Below, one piece after another: positions 43,001-51,086 of a DNA stretch of 64,000 nucleotides. This DNA comes from UBA2227 sp036677505 (GTDB taxonomy: Bacteria; Bacillota_I; Bacilli_A; Erysipelotrichales; Erysipelotrichaceae), in the NCBI GenBank assembly GCA_036677505.1, contig JAVBWK010000003.1, positions 103,543-167,542 on the forward strand, given 5' to 3'. Position numbers and translations under genes: made by a program. Numbering within the stretch: position 1 is the first letter of the stretch; every line of letters starts with the position of its first letter. The notes beneath the pieces were generated by a model that searched no databases, had not been told where the DNA came from, and was given only the letters and a program-made list of their open reading frames with translations.

Positions 43001-43859
43001 TGTCGCTGCTGCGGAAGGTCAGGATATCACCCAAGGTTTGCCGCGCGTTGAAGAATTGTTTGAAGCGCGCCATCCCAAGAGTGCGGCTGTTTTGTCGAAA
43101 ATCGATGGTACCATTACGGATATTATCGAACCGGAGACAGGCGGACGCATGAAAATCGTGGTTTCTAACGATAAGGAAAGCATCGAACATGAAATCGACA
43201 TGACTCAGACCAAGCGTTCTTGGCTGAAAGTCGGTTCTGAAGTTCTGGCCGGAGATAAACTGACGGAAGGTCAGGTCAATCCGAAAGAGCTGCTTGAAGT
43301 GGCTGGTGTTGCTGAAGTTCAGAAGTATATATTGAAAGAAGTTAAGAAGGTTTATGCATCGCAAGGGATTGAAATCTCCGATAAGCATATCGAAGTCATG
43401 ATCCGTCAGATGTTACGTAAAGTTGTGATCATTGACGGTCAGGATACATCGTTGTCTGCGGGCATGCAGATTTCCTTGCCGCAAATCACCAATATCAACC
43501 GCAATGCCTTGTTATCGAACAAACGCCCGGCTATTTTCGGTCCGACATTGTTGGGTATTTCGAAGGCTTCGGTTGAGACTGATTCGTTCTTGTCGGCAGC
43601 ATCCTTCCAGGAAACGACGAAGGTTTTGACTGATGCGGCAATCAAAGGAAAAGTTGATACATTGATGGGATTAAAGGAAAATGTCATCATCGGTAAACTG
43701 ATCCCGGCAGGCACAGGAGCCAAGACCTACCGTGAATCGACGGAGGAAATCATGGCGCTGGCCGCAGAATTCAAACTGGATCGTGAAGAGCGCAATGCAG
43801 ATAAAGAAGATTTCATCTCGCTTCCGGAAGAAATGACCCGGATCAGTTCAGAAGAATAG
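40068..43859 (+). CDS. rpoC: RNA polymerase beta' subunit
   Basis: RpoC (1263 residues) carries the active-site motif NADFDGDQM binding the catalytic Mg2+. The N-terminal zinc-binding Cys cluster (CYCGKYKK, VVCDRCG) and the second zinc site near residues 920-935 (CDSTYGICKRCYG) are present, with RQNLLGKRVDFSGRSVI, HPVLLNRAPTLHRLGIQAF, the trigger loop region (TRRLVDVAQDV) and GEPGTQLTMRTFHTGG. It is the end of the rpoBC unit; the rplGB (L7Ae family) gene found next in B. subtilis is absent. A hairpin without T run lies after the stop. Confidence 0.97.
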   Translation: MSINNFASIQIGLASPQRIRDWSFGEVKKPETINYRSQKPERDGLFCEKIFGPSKDWECYCGKYKKVRYKGVVCDRCGVEITKSSVRRERMGHIELAAPVAHIWYLRGIPSRMSLLLNITPKALEEVVYFVSWVVTDPMDTPLDYKQVISEREFREYSAMYGPGAFIAQTGAEAVKTMLEKVDLEAEYAMVQHELSDAQGDKRKKLIKRLETIEAFRHSDNKPAWMVLSVLPVIPPDLRPMLQLDGGRFATSDLNDLYRRVITRNNRLRKLLELGTPAIIVQNEKRMLQEAVDALIDNGRRSKPITGAGGRALKSLSHSLKGKQGRFRQNLLGKRVDFSGRSVIAVGPDLKMFECGIPREMAIQLFKPFVINEIVSRGIAGNPKTAEKLIDRQDSRAWDIVEDVISHHPVLLNRAPTLHRLGIQAFFPKLVEGRAIRLHPLVTPAFNADFDGDQMAVHVPLSEEARAEAEILMLGSNNILGPKDGKPIVTPSQDMVLGNFYLNMEEKAEEFYKKAELLELLGDQETADLWRGYGNNEGRVFKSRNEALMAYENRQIHLHTRIAVRASSLNKDTFTEEQNKMYLVTTAGKLIFNEMFPADFPYINEVSTANFVATPDKYFIAQGANVKQVIADMDNAKDFKKKDLGLIITEVFNRYSTKKTSEILDKIKDLGFKYSTIAGMTVSLADINVAPNKQKYVEYGKEKAAELMRLYKRGRLTAREWERHLTQLWDNVKLQIGDELMENLPRKNPINMMAISGARGNRSHFTQLAGMRGLMAKPTQSKSKKEYTASIIEVPIYSSFREGLNVSEFFISTHGVRKGLTDTALKTAESGYLTRRLVDVAQDVIINEEDCGTDRGYLVEEIVDRKTNSVIEGLYDRLVGRYSKETVIDPVTKEVLIEEDEFINEATARRIVAAGIGRMHIRNVFTCDSTYGICKRCYGRNMATGKIVEVGEAVGIMAAQSIGEPGTQLTMRTFHTGGVAAAEGQDITQGLPRVEELFEARHPKSAAVLSKIDGTITDIIEPETGGRMKIVVSNDKESIEHEIDMTQTKRSWLKVGSEVLAGDKLTEGQVNPKELLEVAGVAEVQKYILKEVKKVYASQGIEISDKHIEVMIRQMLRKVVIIDGQDTSLSAGMQISLPQITNINRNALLSNKRPAIFGPTLLGISKASVETDSFLSAASFQETTKVLTDAAIKGKVDTLMGLKENVIIGKLIPAGTGAKTYRESTEEIMALAAEFKLDREERNADKEDFISLPEEMTRISSEE

Positions 43860-43865
43860 TGAATA

Positions 43866-43910
43866 AATGAGGAGCAGGGTGTTGACTTTGCTCCTCATTA
43901 AAGGTAAAAT
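43866..43910 (+). promoter_or_regulatory. Promoter for the str operon placed in the loop of an rpoC-end hairpin
   Basis: TTGACT (43882-43887) and TAAAAT (43905-43910) are spaced by 17 bp. The -35 box lies in the 14-base loop of a 10-bp stem AATGAGGAGC/GCTCCTCATT (43866-43875/43890-43899). The hairpin has no T run, so rpoBC transcripts may continue into rpsL. Confidence 0.7.
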
Positions 43911-43929
43911 ATTAACGCTTATGGATAAA

Positions 43930-43988
43930 TTAGTTTCCTGCTACGGAAACTAAATTTTCTGAAGATTATGACACACCAGGATGTGTGT
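43930..43988 (+). promoter_or_regulatory. Two hairpins in the rpsL leader
   Basis: TTAGTTTCC/GGAAACTAA (43930-43938/43945-43953), followed by ATTTTCT, and ACACAC/GTGTGT (43971-43976/43983-43988) lie between the promoter and the rpsL ribosome site. They may form an autoregulatory leader for S7 or S12; no known motif is recognised. Confidence 0.4.
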
Positions 43989-44012
43989 GCTAAAAGTGAA
44001 AGGAGATTATGC

Positions 44013-44459
44013 ATGCCAACGATCAATCAGTTAGTTCGTCAGGGACGTACAAGTAAGGTTACTAAGTCGAAGTCACCGGCTTTGAATAAGGGTTTGAATA
44101 CCTTGCTGCGTACATCGACCGATCTTTCTTCGCCGCAAAAGCGCGGAGTCTGTACTCGTGTCGGTACGATGACACCGAAAAAACCGAACTCAGCTCTTCG
44201 TAAATATGCTCGTGTACGTTTGTCCAATGGGATGGAAGTTACGGCATATATTCCGGGCATCGGCCACAACTTACAGGAACACAGCGTTGTTCTGATTCGT
44301 GGCGGACGCGTTAAGGATTTACCGGGGGTTCGTTACCACATTATCCGTGGTACGATGGACTGCGCAGGAGTCAACAACCGTAAACAAGGCCGTTCGTTGT
44401 ATGGAGCTAAACGCCCGAAACCGGGTCAAGCTGCTGCACCGGCCAAAAAAGGCAGATAA
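44013..44459 (+). CDS. rpsL: 30S ribosomal protein S12
   Basis: S12 (148 residues) lies at the decoding centre. TPKKPNSALRK and GGRVKDLPGVRYH are intact, with the lysines whose change gives streptomycin resistance still present, so the sequence predicts streptomycin sensitivity at this site. An in-frame start 45 bp upstream would add residues not found in S12; the ATG at 44013 has GAAAGGAG and the normal MPTINQLVRQGR start. It opens the str operon rpsL-rpsG-fusA. Confidence 0.97.
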   Translation: MPTINQLVRQGRTSKVTKSKSPALNKGLNTLLRTSTDLSSPQKRGVCTRVGTMTPKKPNSALRKYARVRLSNGMEVTAYIPGIGHNLQEHSVVLIRGGRVKDLPGVRYHIIRGTMDCAGVNNRKQGRSLYGAKRPKPGQAAAPAKKGR

Positions 44460-44488
44460 GCCGTTAATTGTGAAAGGAGGATTACGAT

Positions 44489-44959
44489 ATGCCAAGAAAA
44501 GGACATATAGCTAAGCGTGATGTATTGGTCGATCCGATCTACAACTCGAAATTAGTTACACGCTTGATCAACAAAATCATGATTGACGGTAAACGCGGTG
44601 TCGCACAATCGATTTTGTATAATGCGTTTGAAATCATCGAGGAAAAAACCGGTCGTCAGCCGATGGAAGTCTTCGAGCAAGCGCTTGCCAATGTTATGCC
44701 TATGTTGGAGTTGAAGGTTCGCCGTGTCGGCGGGTCCAACTACCAAGTACCGATCGAAGTTACCCAAGAACGTCGTTTGACGTTAGGTTTGCGTTGGGTG
44801 GTCAATTATGCACGTTTGCGTAATGAAAAAACCATGGAACAACGTTTAGCCAATGAGATTTTAGATGCAGCCAATGGAACAGGTTCTTCTGTCAAGAAGC
44901 GCGATGATACCCATAAAATGGCTGAAGCAAACAAAGCATTCGCTCATTACCGCTGGTAA
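44489..44959 (+). CDS. rpsG: 30S ribosomal protein S7
   Basis: S7 (156 residues) nucleates assembly of the 30S head and contacts the E site. MPRKGHIAKRDVLVDPIYNSK, FEQALANVMPMLELKVRRVGGSNYQVPIEV and MAEANKAFAHYRW at the end are typical. In E. coli S7 represses this operon by binding its mRNA. AAAGGAGG precedes the ATG, and fusA follows after 33 bp. Confidence 0.97.
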   Translation: MPRKGHIAKRDVLVDPIYNSKLVTRLINKIMIDGKRGVAQSILYNAFEIIEEKTGRQPMEVFEQALANVMPMLELKVRRVGGSNYQVPIEVTQERRLTLGLRWVVNYARLRNEKTMEQRLANEILDAANGTGSSVKKRDDTHKMAEANKAFAHYRW

Positions 44960-44992
44960 GAGTGAGAGCTACAACGAAAGGAGAATCTACAC

Positions 44993-47071
44993 ATGGCACG
45001 TGAGTTTTCACTGGCAAAAACGCGCAATATCGGGATTATGGCTCATATTGACGCTGGTAAAACAACAACGACCGAGCGGATCCTGTTTTATACAGGCCGT
45101 ACACACAAGATCGGTGAAGTTCATGACGGTGCCGCAACCATGGACTGGATGGCGCAAGAGCAAGAGCGTGGAATCACGATTACCTCTGCCGCTACGACAG
45201 CCCAATGGAATGATCACCGTATCAACATCATTGATACCCCGGGCCACGTAGACTTTACCGTAGAAGTTGAGCGATCACTTCGTGTACTCGATGGTGCCGT
45301 TGCGGTATTGGATGCGAAGTCAGGCGTTGAACCTCAAACTGAGACAGTTTGGCGTCAGGCAACCAAATACAACGTTCCGCGCATTGTATTTGTCAATAAG
45401 ATGGATGCGACCGGTGCAGACTTTTATATGTCGGCCCGCTCGCTGGTTACCCGTTTGGGTGCCAAAGCTACCCCGATTCAGTTACCGATCGGCGTAGAAA
45501 ATTATTTCGACGGAATCATCGATCTCGTCGAGATGAAAGCCCGTTACTTCCAAGACGTTTCGAAAAAGGTGGATTTGATTAAAGAGATCCCGGCTGAGTA
45601 TGCGGATTCCGTTGCTCAATACCGTGAAAAACTGTTCGAAATGTTGGCGGATTTTGATGAGGATATGATGATGATGGTTCTTGAAGGTGAAACGCCTTCA
45701 GTCGATCAGATCAAAGCAGCCATCCGCAAAGCAGTTATTACCGGGGAGTTCTTCCCGATTCTCTGCGGAGCGGCGTATAAGAATAAAGGTGTTACCGCGA
45801 TGTTGGATGCGGTTGTTGACTATCTGCCGTCACCTGTGGATGTAGACCATATTACCGGTGTACTTCCCAATGGCGAGGTCGTCGAGCGTCCTTCGAGCGA
45901 TGAAGAACCGTTTGCGGCATTGGCATTTAAGATCATGACGGACCCGTTTGTCGGTCGTCTGAGTTACTTCCGTGTATATTCAGGCAAAGCGACTTCCGGT
46001 TCTTATGTTCTCAATGCGACCAAAGATAAGCGCGAGCGCTTCGGTCGTCTGATGCAAATGCATGCCAACCACCGTCAGGAAATCACGGAAGTCTATTCCG
46101 GAGATATTGCGGCGGCGGTCGGTTTGAAAGACACCACCACCGGCGATACGCTGTGTGATGAGAAATTTCCGATCATTTTAGAATCCATGCAGTTCCCTGA
46201 GCCGGTCATCAATGTGGCCATTGAGCCGAAATCGAAGGGCGATCAAGACAAAATGGGTCTGGCTTTAAGCAAGTTAGCTGAAGAAGATCCGACGTTTAGA
46301 ACGTACACCGATCCGGAAACCGGTCAGACGATCATTGCCGGTATGGGCGAGTTGCATTTGGATATCTTAGTCGATCGGATGAAACGCGAATTTAAAGTTG
46401 AGGCGAATATCGGCGCTCCGCAAGTAGCTTACCGCGAAACCATCCGTCAGTTGGGTGATTGTGAAGGTAAGTTTGTGCGTCAGTCCGGCGGTCGCGGTCA
46501 ATACGGTCACGTTAAGGTCAAATTTGAGCCCAACGAAACCGGGAAAGGCTTTACATTCGTAGATGCGACCATTGGCGGAACTGTTCCGAAGGAATATGTC
46601 AAACCGACGATGGAAGGCATTCAAGCCGCATTAAATAACGGTTTGATTGCCGGTTATCCGATCATCGATATCAAGGCGACCCTCTATGACGGTTCGTATC
46701 ATGAAGTCGACTCTTCGGAAATGGCGTTTAAGGTTGCCGGTTCGATGGCTTTGAAAGAAGCCGCGAAAAAGTGTAATCCGGTTCTGTTGGAACCGATTAT
46801 GAATGTCGAAGTTACAGCTCCGGCAGAGTATCTGGGAAGCGTCATGGGAGATATCTCCTCTCGTCGCGGCCAGATTAAAGATCAGGAAGAAAGAGGCAAT
46901 GCGGTTGCTGTTACAGCATTCATTCCGCTTTCGGAAATGTTTGGTTATGCAACGGATCTGCGTTCGTTTACGCAGGGCCGCGGCAGTTATTCGATGCAAT
47001 TCGATCACTATTCCGATGTTCCTAAGAGCATCAGTGAGAAGGTTGCCAAGAAGAATGTCAGAGATAACTAA
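44993..47071 (+). CDS. fusA: Elongation factor G
   Basis: EF-G (692 residues) drives ribosome translocation with GTP. The G domain carries AHIDAGKTTTTER, the switch RGITITSAAT, DTPGHVDF and NKMDATGAD, followed by domains II-V (VAYRETI, RQSGGRGQYGHVK, DGSYHEVDSSEMAF, GDISSRRGQI). AAAGGAG precedes the ATG. The tuf gene follows with its own promoter after 76 bp. Confidence 0.97.
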   Translation: MAREFSLAKTRNIGIMAHIDAGKTTTTERILFYTGRTHKIGEVHDGAATMDWMAQEQERGITITSAATTAQWNDHRINIIDTPGHVDFTVEVERSLRVLDGAVAVLDAKSGVEPQTETVWRQATKYNVPRIVFVNKMDATGADFYMSARSLVTRLGAKATPIQLPIGVENYFDGIIDLVEMKARYFQDVSKKVDLIKEIPAEYADSVAQYREKLFEMLADFDEDMMMMVLEGETPSVDQIKAAIRKAVITGEFFPILCGAAYKNKGVTAMLDAVVDYLPSPVDVDHITGVLPNGEVVERPSSDEEPFAALAFKIMTDPFVGRLSYFRVYSGKATSGSYVLNATKDKRERFGRLMQMHANHRQEITEVYSGDIAAAVGLKDTTTGDTLCDEKFPIILESMQFPEPVINVAIEPKSKGDQDKMGLALSKLAEEDPTFRTYTDPETGQTIIAGMGELHLDILVDRMKREFKVEANIGAPQVAYRETIRQLGDCEGKFVRQSGGRGQYGHVKVKFEPNETGKGFTFVDATIGGTVPKEYVKPTMEGIQAALNNGLIAGYPIIDIKATLYDGSYHEVDSSEMAFKVAGSMALKEAAKKCNPVLLEPIMNVEVTAPAEYLGSVMGDISSRRGQIKDQEERGNAVAVTAFIPLSEMFGYATDLRSFTQGRGSYSMQFDHYSDVPKSISEKVAKKNVRDN

Positions 47072-47080
47072 TCATTGATT

Positions 47081-47108
47081 TTGACAGGCTTTTAGCATAA
47101 AATATAAG
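47081..47108 (+). promoter_or_regulatory. Promoter for tuf
   Basis: A perfect TTGACA (47081-47086) and TATAAG (47103-47108) are spaced by 16 bp in the fusA-tuf gap, giving tuf extra expression over the str operon. Confidence 0.75.
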
Positions 47109-47147
47109 TGGTTTTAAAAAATAACGAAATCAGGAGGAAAATTTGCA

Positions 47148-48332
47148 ATGGCAAAACAAAAATTTGACCGTTCTAAAGTGCACGTTAATATTGGTACCAT
47201 CGGCCACGTTGACCATGGTAAAACGACTTTAACAGCGGCTATCACATCTTACCTTTCGAAAAAAGGTACATCGCAAAAGGTCGCTTATGACCAAATCGAC
47301 GGTGCACCGGAAGAGAAAGCTCGCGGCATCACTATCAATACTGCTCACGTAGAATATTCGACAGCCAACCGTCACTATGCTCACGTTGACTGCCCAGGCC
47401 ATGCCGACTACATTAAAAACATGATTACCGGTGCTGCTCAAATGGACGGCGCTATCTTGGTTGTTGCTGCTACGGACGGACCGATGCCGCAAACCCGCGA
47501 ACACATCCTGTTGGGCCGCCAAGTAGGTATCCCGCATATGGTCGTGTTCTTGAACAAATGCGATATGGTCGATGATGAAGAATTGATCGACTTGGTCGAA
47601 ATGGAAGTTCGTGAATTATTGTCTGAGTACGGCTTTGACGGCGACAACGCTCCGGTCATCCGTGGTTCTGCATTAAAGGGTGGCGAAGGCGATCCGGTAT
47701 GGGAAGAAAAACTCGGCGAACTGATGGATGCAGTTGATTCTTACATCCCGAACCCGACCCGCGAAACTGACAAACCGTTCTTGATGTCGGTTGAAGACGT
47801 ATTTACGATCTCCGGTCGTGGTACGGTTGCTACCGGTCGTGTAGAACGCGGTTCATTGAAACTGGGTGAAGAAGTTGAAATCGTCGGTATCCGTCCGACG
47901 AAGAAGACCGTTGTCACCGGTATCGAAATGTTCCACAAACTGTTGGACAGCGCACAAGCCGGCGATAACATCGGCGCATTGCTGCGCGGTGTCAACCGTG
48001 ATGAAGTTGAACGCGGTCAAGTATTGGCTAAAGTCAACTCCGTTAAACCGCACACCAACTTCAAAGCTCAGGTTTACGTATTGAGCAAAGAAGAAGGCGG
48101 ACGTCATACTCCGTTTGTATCGAACTACCGTCCTCAATTCTACTTCCGTACAACGGACGTAACAGGTGTTATCCATTTGCCGGAAGGCGTTGAAATGGTT
48201 ATGCCTGGCGACAACATCGAAATGATCGTTGAACTGATCTCGCCGATCGCTGTCGAACAAGGAACAAAGTTCTCCATTCGTGAAGGCGGACGTACGGTTG
48301 GTGCCGGTAACGTTACCGAAATCATCGCTTAA
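47148..48332 (+). CDS. tuf: Elongation factor Tu
   Basis: EF-Tu (394 residues) brings aminoacyl-tRNA to the ribosome. GHVDHGKTTLTAAI, RGITINTAHVEY, DCPGHADYI, NKCDMVDD and SALKGG are the G-domain motifs; domains II and III follow, with GRGTVATGRVERG and GDNIGALLRG and the end REGGRTVGAGNVTEI. AGGAGG lies before the ATG. It has its own promoter and terminator. Confidence 0.98.
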   Translation: MAKQKFDRSKVHVNIGTIGHVDHGKTTLTAAITSYLSKKGTSQKVAYDQIDGAPEEKARGITINTAHVEYSTANRHYAHVDCPGHADYIKNMITGAAQMDGAILVVAATDGPMPQTREHILLGRQVGIPHMVVFLNKCDMVDDEELIDLVEMEVRELLSEYGFDGDNAPVIRGSALKGGEGDPVWEEKLGELMDAVDSYIPNPTRETDKPFLMSVEDVFTISGRGTVATGRVERGSLKLGEEVEIVGIRPTKKTVVTGIEMFHKLLDSAQAGDNIGALLRGVNRDEVERGQVLAKVNSVKPHTNFKAQVYVLSKEEGGRHTPFVSNYRPQFYFRTTDVTGVIHLPEGVEMVMPGDNIEMIVELISPIAVEQGTKFSIREGGRTVGAGNVTEIIA

Positions 48333-48345
48333 TTTTCACAAATCG

Positions 48346-48370
48346 TAAAAAGCCGGGCAACCGGCTTTTT
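48346..48370 (+). terminator. Intrinsic terminator after tuf
   Basis: A stem AAAAAGCCGG/CCGGCTTTTT closes a GCAA tetraloop; the T-rich 3' arm completes the signal. Confidence 0.92.
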
Positions 48371-48387
48371 CTGTACAAAGGAGCATT

Positions 48388-48702
48388 ATGCAATATCTCT
48401 ATACGATCACGTTGATCGAACGATTACATAACCCGAAGCACTGGACACCTGAAGACGAACAGGCTGTCAATAAGCACTTTGAGTATTTGCAATATCAGAT
48501 GCATATGGGAAGGATGATTTTGGCCGGCAGGACTCAAAATGACTTGAAAGATACATTCGGCATTGTCATTTTCAATGCGCCGGATGATGAGCAGGCACAG
48601 GCTTTTATGGAACAGGATCCTTCGATTGAGGCAGGCGTAATGATTGGCAAAATTTATCCGTATGCTATTGCGCTAAGCAAATTCGAGAACATCCATCGTT
48701 AA
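48388..48702 (+). CDS. YciI-like protein
   Basis: A 104-residue protein with the YCII ferredoxin-like alpha/beta fold: MQYLYTITLIERLHNPKHWTPEDEQAVNKHF, GRMILAGRTQ, VIFNAPDDEQAQAFMEQDPSI and VMIGKIYPYAIA. Members are dimeric; a His-Asp pair is often seen in the active-site cleft, but the function is mostly unknown. It starts 18 bp after the tuf terminator with AAAGGAG. Its stop overlaps the stop of the convergent membrane protein gene by 4 bp. A second YciI-like gene lies at 49667-49957. Confidence 0.8.
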   Translation: MQYLYTITLIERLHNPKHWTPEDEQAVNKHFEYLQYQMHMGRMILAGRTQNDLKDTFGIVIFNAPDDEQAQAFMEQDPSIEAGVMIGKIYPYAIALSKFENIHR

Positions 48703-49622
48703 CCCTTTTTGATCAGCGGTAATGTGCCGATGACGCCGATAAAGGCACTCAATCCCATCTTACCACCCAGACCGAGGAAATAGTTGGAACTCAAAAGAAA
48801 TAATATAGAAGTGATCAGACCCGCAATCGCAAAGAAACGCGGGTTTTTCAGTACTTTTTCCTGACTCATTCCCGCAAAAGTCGCTGCATAAATCGTCCCG
48901 GCGAATAACGGCCCGAAAGAACCTAAGAGCAATGACCCGAAATATCCCACAATCCCGATGAGTGAGGATCCTATAACCGTTGAACCCTTAAACCAATGTT
49001 TAGATACCAAATAAGTAATGACACATGCGAGAGATCCAGAAATCAATGTGATACTTATCAACCATCCGGGCAGCGAGGTGTTGATAAACACTGTGTCCGG
49101 CATTAACGGATTGACGCCCAGCAGCACAGCGGTGATTACGGTTCCGGCAAAGGCCGAGGATCCAAGTTTACCACCAATTCCGACAAACACCTTTTTCCCG
49201 AAAAAATAGACAAGGTATGCAATTAAAGAGGCAAACATCAGTCCGACATCGTTAAAAAGTACGACAGATGACATACCGACAAATGATCCTGTAAATATTT
49301 CAACTTCATAGCGTTTGAACAAGACCGAACCCAATATTCCTATCAATCCGGAAGCTAAAACAGCAGATAATCCGGATTTAACCAAATAGAAAGTGGAAAA
49401 TGCACCTAAGGCAACTGCCAAGGATGGGATAAGAGTGTTCGGCAGTGTAACATCTGAAGGTGTGGTTTTATTCTGGCGATGGGTTGAAAAAAATACTGAT
49501 ACACATAATATCAATATGACAGGCATTAAAATGATGTTGGTTCGAGCGGCTGCGATCAGCAGTGCAAACATATAAAGAATAATCAGAAAAACAAAGGCTA
49601 GAGCTGAATTAAATCGTGACAT
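48699..49622 (-). CDS. Multi-pass membrane protein with two homologous halves
   Basis: A 307-residue protein with about ten hydrophobic segments. Two halves repeat: YLVKSGLSAVLASGLIGILG is echoed by YLVSKHWFKGSTVIGSSLIGIVG, FTGSFVGMSS by FAGTIYAATFAGMSQ, and VGIGGKLGSSAFAG by LGLGGKMGLSAFIG. This is the layout of a duplicated membrane fold, such as a transporter or channel. No family is recognised. A short N-terminal pair of segments (about 5-45) lies outside the repeat. It converges on the YciI-like gene with overlapping stop codons and lies downstream of another YciI-like gene, separated by a terminator. Confidence 0.7.
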   Translation of the reverse strand: MSRFNSALAFVFLIILYMFALLIAAARTNIILMPVILILCVSVFFSTHRQNKTTPSDVTLPNTLIPSLAVALGAFSTFYLVKSGLSAVLASGLIGILGSVLFKRYEVEIFTGSFVGMSSVVLFNDVGLMFASLIAYLVYFFGKKVFVGIGGKLGSSAFAGTVITAVLLGVNPLMPDTVFINTSLPGWLISITLISGSLACVITYLVSKHWFKGSTVIGSSLIGIVGYFGSLLLGSFGPLFAGTIYAATFAGMSQEKVLKNPRFFAIAGLITSILFLLSSNYFLGLGGKMGLSAFIGVIGTLPLIKKG

Positions 49623-49644
49623 AGAGTCCCCTTAAACTGTAAGT

Positions 49645-49664
49645 AAAAACGGCTCAGCCGTTTT
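49645..49664 (-). terminator. Intrinsic terminator for minus-strand YciI-like gene
   Basis: On the minus strand, AAAACGGC/GCCGTTTT with a TGA loop is followed by another T. It is close to the stop codon of the gene at 49667. Confidence 0.75.
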
Positions 49665-49666
49665 GT

Positions 49667-49957
49667 TTACTTTAAAAGAAAATCCGGAATAAGACAAGGG
49701 ATGATTTCAATGGTCTCCCAAACATTTCCCAATACATAGGGTTCGCTTTTCAACATCTCTTCCACCTCTTCTTTGGTATCGACGGTAAAGAAGGTGGCGG
49801 ATCCGTCTAGCATATTTTCATCGCTTAAAAGTCCTGCCGCAACCGCGATTTTACCTTCGCTTTTTAATTTACGAAGATTCTCCAAATGGGCAGCGCGATG
49901 TTCTTTGCGACGCAGACCTCCATCCGATACATCTTTTCCGATAACTAAATATGGCAT
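49667..49957 (-). CDS. YciI-like protein, second copy
   Basis: A 96-residue YCII-fold protein: MPYLVIGKDVSDGGLRRKEHRAAHLENLRKLKSEGKI, then AAGLLSDENMLDGSATFFTVDTKEEVEEMLKSEPYV and WETIEIIP. The early R-x-x-H-x-x-H-L segment is typical of the group. It is distant from the copy at 48388, so the two may have different substrates. It lies 11 bp downstream of the FUSC-type gene and probably shares its transcript. Confidence 0.82.
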   Translation of the reverse strand: MPYLVIGKDVSDGGLRRKEHRAAHLENLRKLKSEGKIAVAAGLLSDENMLDGSATFFTVDTKEEVEEMLKSEPYVLGNVWETIEIIPCLIPDFLLK

Positions 49958-49968
49958 ATATGTCCTTT

Positions 49969-50988
49969 CTAATGAATCGTTTGTGACAGATTCAAAATTT
50001 TGTTGAATTCAAGGGTCATCAAGCGGATATTATCGCTGATCCGATCATTATCAGACGGACTGACATCCATCAAGGCGTAGGATTTCTTTTCTTTTCGGGT
50101 GAAATCGATCGAACGCAACGTATTTATGATCAATGACAACGTTTTAAAATCCTTGTGATTTACTGAAATTTTTTGTTGATCATGTACATAATTACTGTCA
50201 TAGGCCAAGTGCATGATGATTTTAAGGCTTTTGATGATTTCATAGATTACATGAAGGTTCTTTTTCTCATTGCGATTGAATGGCAGCCAGTTCTCTTTCA
50301 TCATCGACTCGATATTGGTTTTGACCATTTCGATGTCATTGAAAACAAAGGCCAGAAGGGAGTTGTTTGTCTGATGATCCGTCTCTACAGAGGATAATTC
50401 AGCAAGTGTCTTATCCAAACCGATCAGACTCTGAAGCTTCGCGAATTCCAGACGGCGTTTGCCGATCTGCCGATAATACAGAAATGAAAATAAATAGTTA
50501 AAGGTAATGGCAATGAGTACGCCAAGTCCCAGTGCCGCGATCCTCAGCTGAAACGTAAGGAAAACACTGGGATTTCCGGCAACGTCACGCTGAATAAACT
50601 GGGTCATATAAATGCTGGTAAAGATTGCTACCGGGGATACCATCCGATAATCGATTTTCAGAGCGATATACAGAGTCAGACCCATCCCGATCGCAACTGT
50701 AAGCACGTTGACATTATAGCCCATCAGATATACCAAAACACCGGTCGTAAACGCACCGAGGGTCGATGCGAGCATCTGATTGATCCCGCCCTTGACACCG
50801 GAAACATTGATTGCCTCCAAATTATACATGACCCCAAGCAATACGGATATCATGTCGAGTCGGGTAATGGAAAAAGCATTTCCTAAAAGAAATCCGGCAC
50901 TGATGGCACACATTGCCTTTAAGATATACAGTCGGGAGTCAAGTAAAATGGCTTCCTTTTTAAGCCCAAATATGGAATAAATATTCAT
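49969..50988 (-). CDS. FUSC/aromatic acid exporter-type membrane protein
   Basis: A 339-residue protein with an N-terminal membrane domain of about six segments (SAGFLLGNAF, GGINQMLASTLGAF, GLTLYIALKIDYRM and others, up to residue ~170) followed by a helical cytoplasmic domain of about 165 residues. This matches the ArAE_2/FUSC family, which includes the B. subtilis YgaE/YqjA-type proteins and efflux components. The substrate is unknown. It is the first gene of a minus-strand pair with the YciI-like gene. Confidence 0.7.
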   Translation of the reverse strand: MNIYSIFGLKKEAILLDSRLYILKAMCAISAGFLLGNAFSITRLDMISVLLGVMYNLEAINVSGVKGGINQMLASTLGAFTTGVLVYLMGYNVNVLTVAIGMGLTLYIALKIDYRMVSPVAIFTSIYMTQFIQRDVAGNPSVFLTFQLRIAALGLGVLIAITFNYLFSFLYYRQIGKRRLEFAKLQSLIGLDKTLAELSSVETDHQTNNSLLAFVFNDIEMVKTNIESMMKENWLPFNRNEKKNLHVIYEIIKSLKIIMHLAYDSNYVHDQQKISVNHKDFKTLSLIINTLRSIDFTRKEKKSYALMDVSPSDNDRISDNIRLMTLEFNKILNLSQTIH

Positions 50989-51009
50989 AGAGGATCACCT
51001 TTCAATACT

Positions 51010-51038
51010 ATTATAACCGATGTGTGTTAACGTGGCAT
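51010..51038 (-). promoter_or_regulatory. Possible promoter for the FUSC-type gene
   Basis: On the minus strand, a perfect TATAAT (51010-51015) is preceded at 17 bp by ATGCCA (51033-51038). The -35 match is 4 of 6. No strong promoter for the divergent HAD gene was seen. Confidence 0.45.
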
Positions 51039-51086
51039 TCGTTTTATTTTTGAGTGCAATTATGATATATTGGTTTCGGTGATTGT

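Noticed and set aside
42639..43388. Long minus-strand open frame (249 codons) opposite rpoC
   Set aside because: It lies fully antisense to a highly conserved gene, has no recognisable protein features and no ribosome site; it is a by-product of rpoC codon use.
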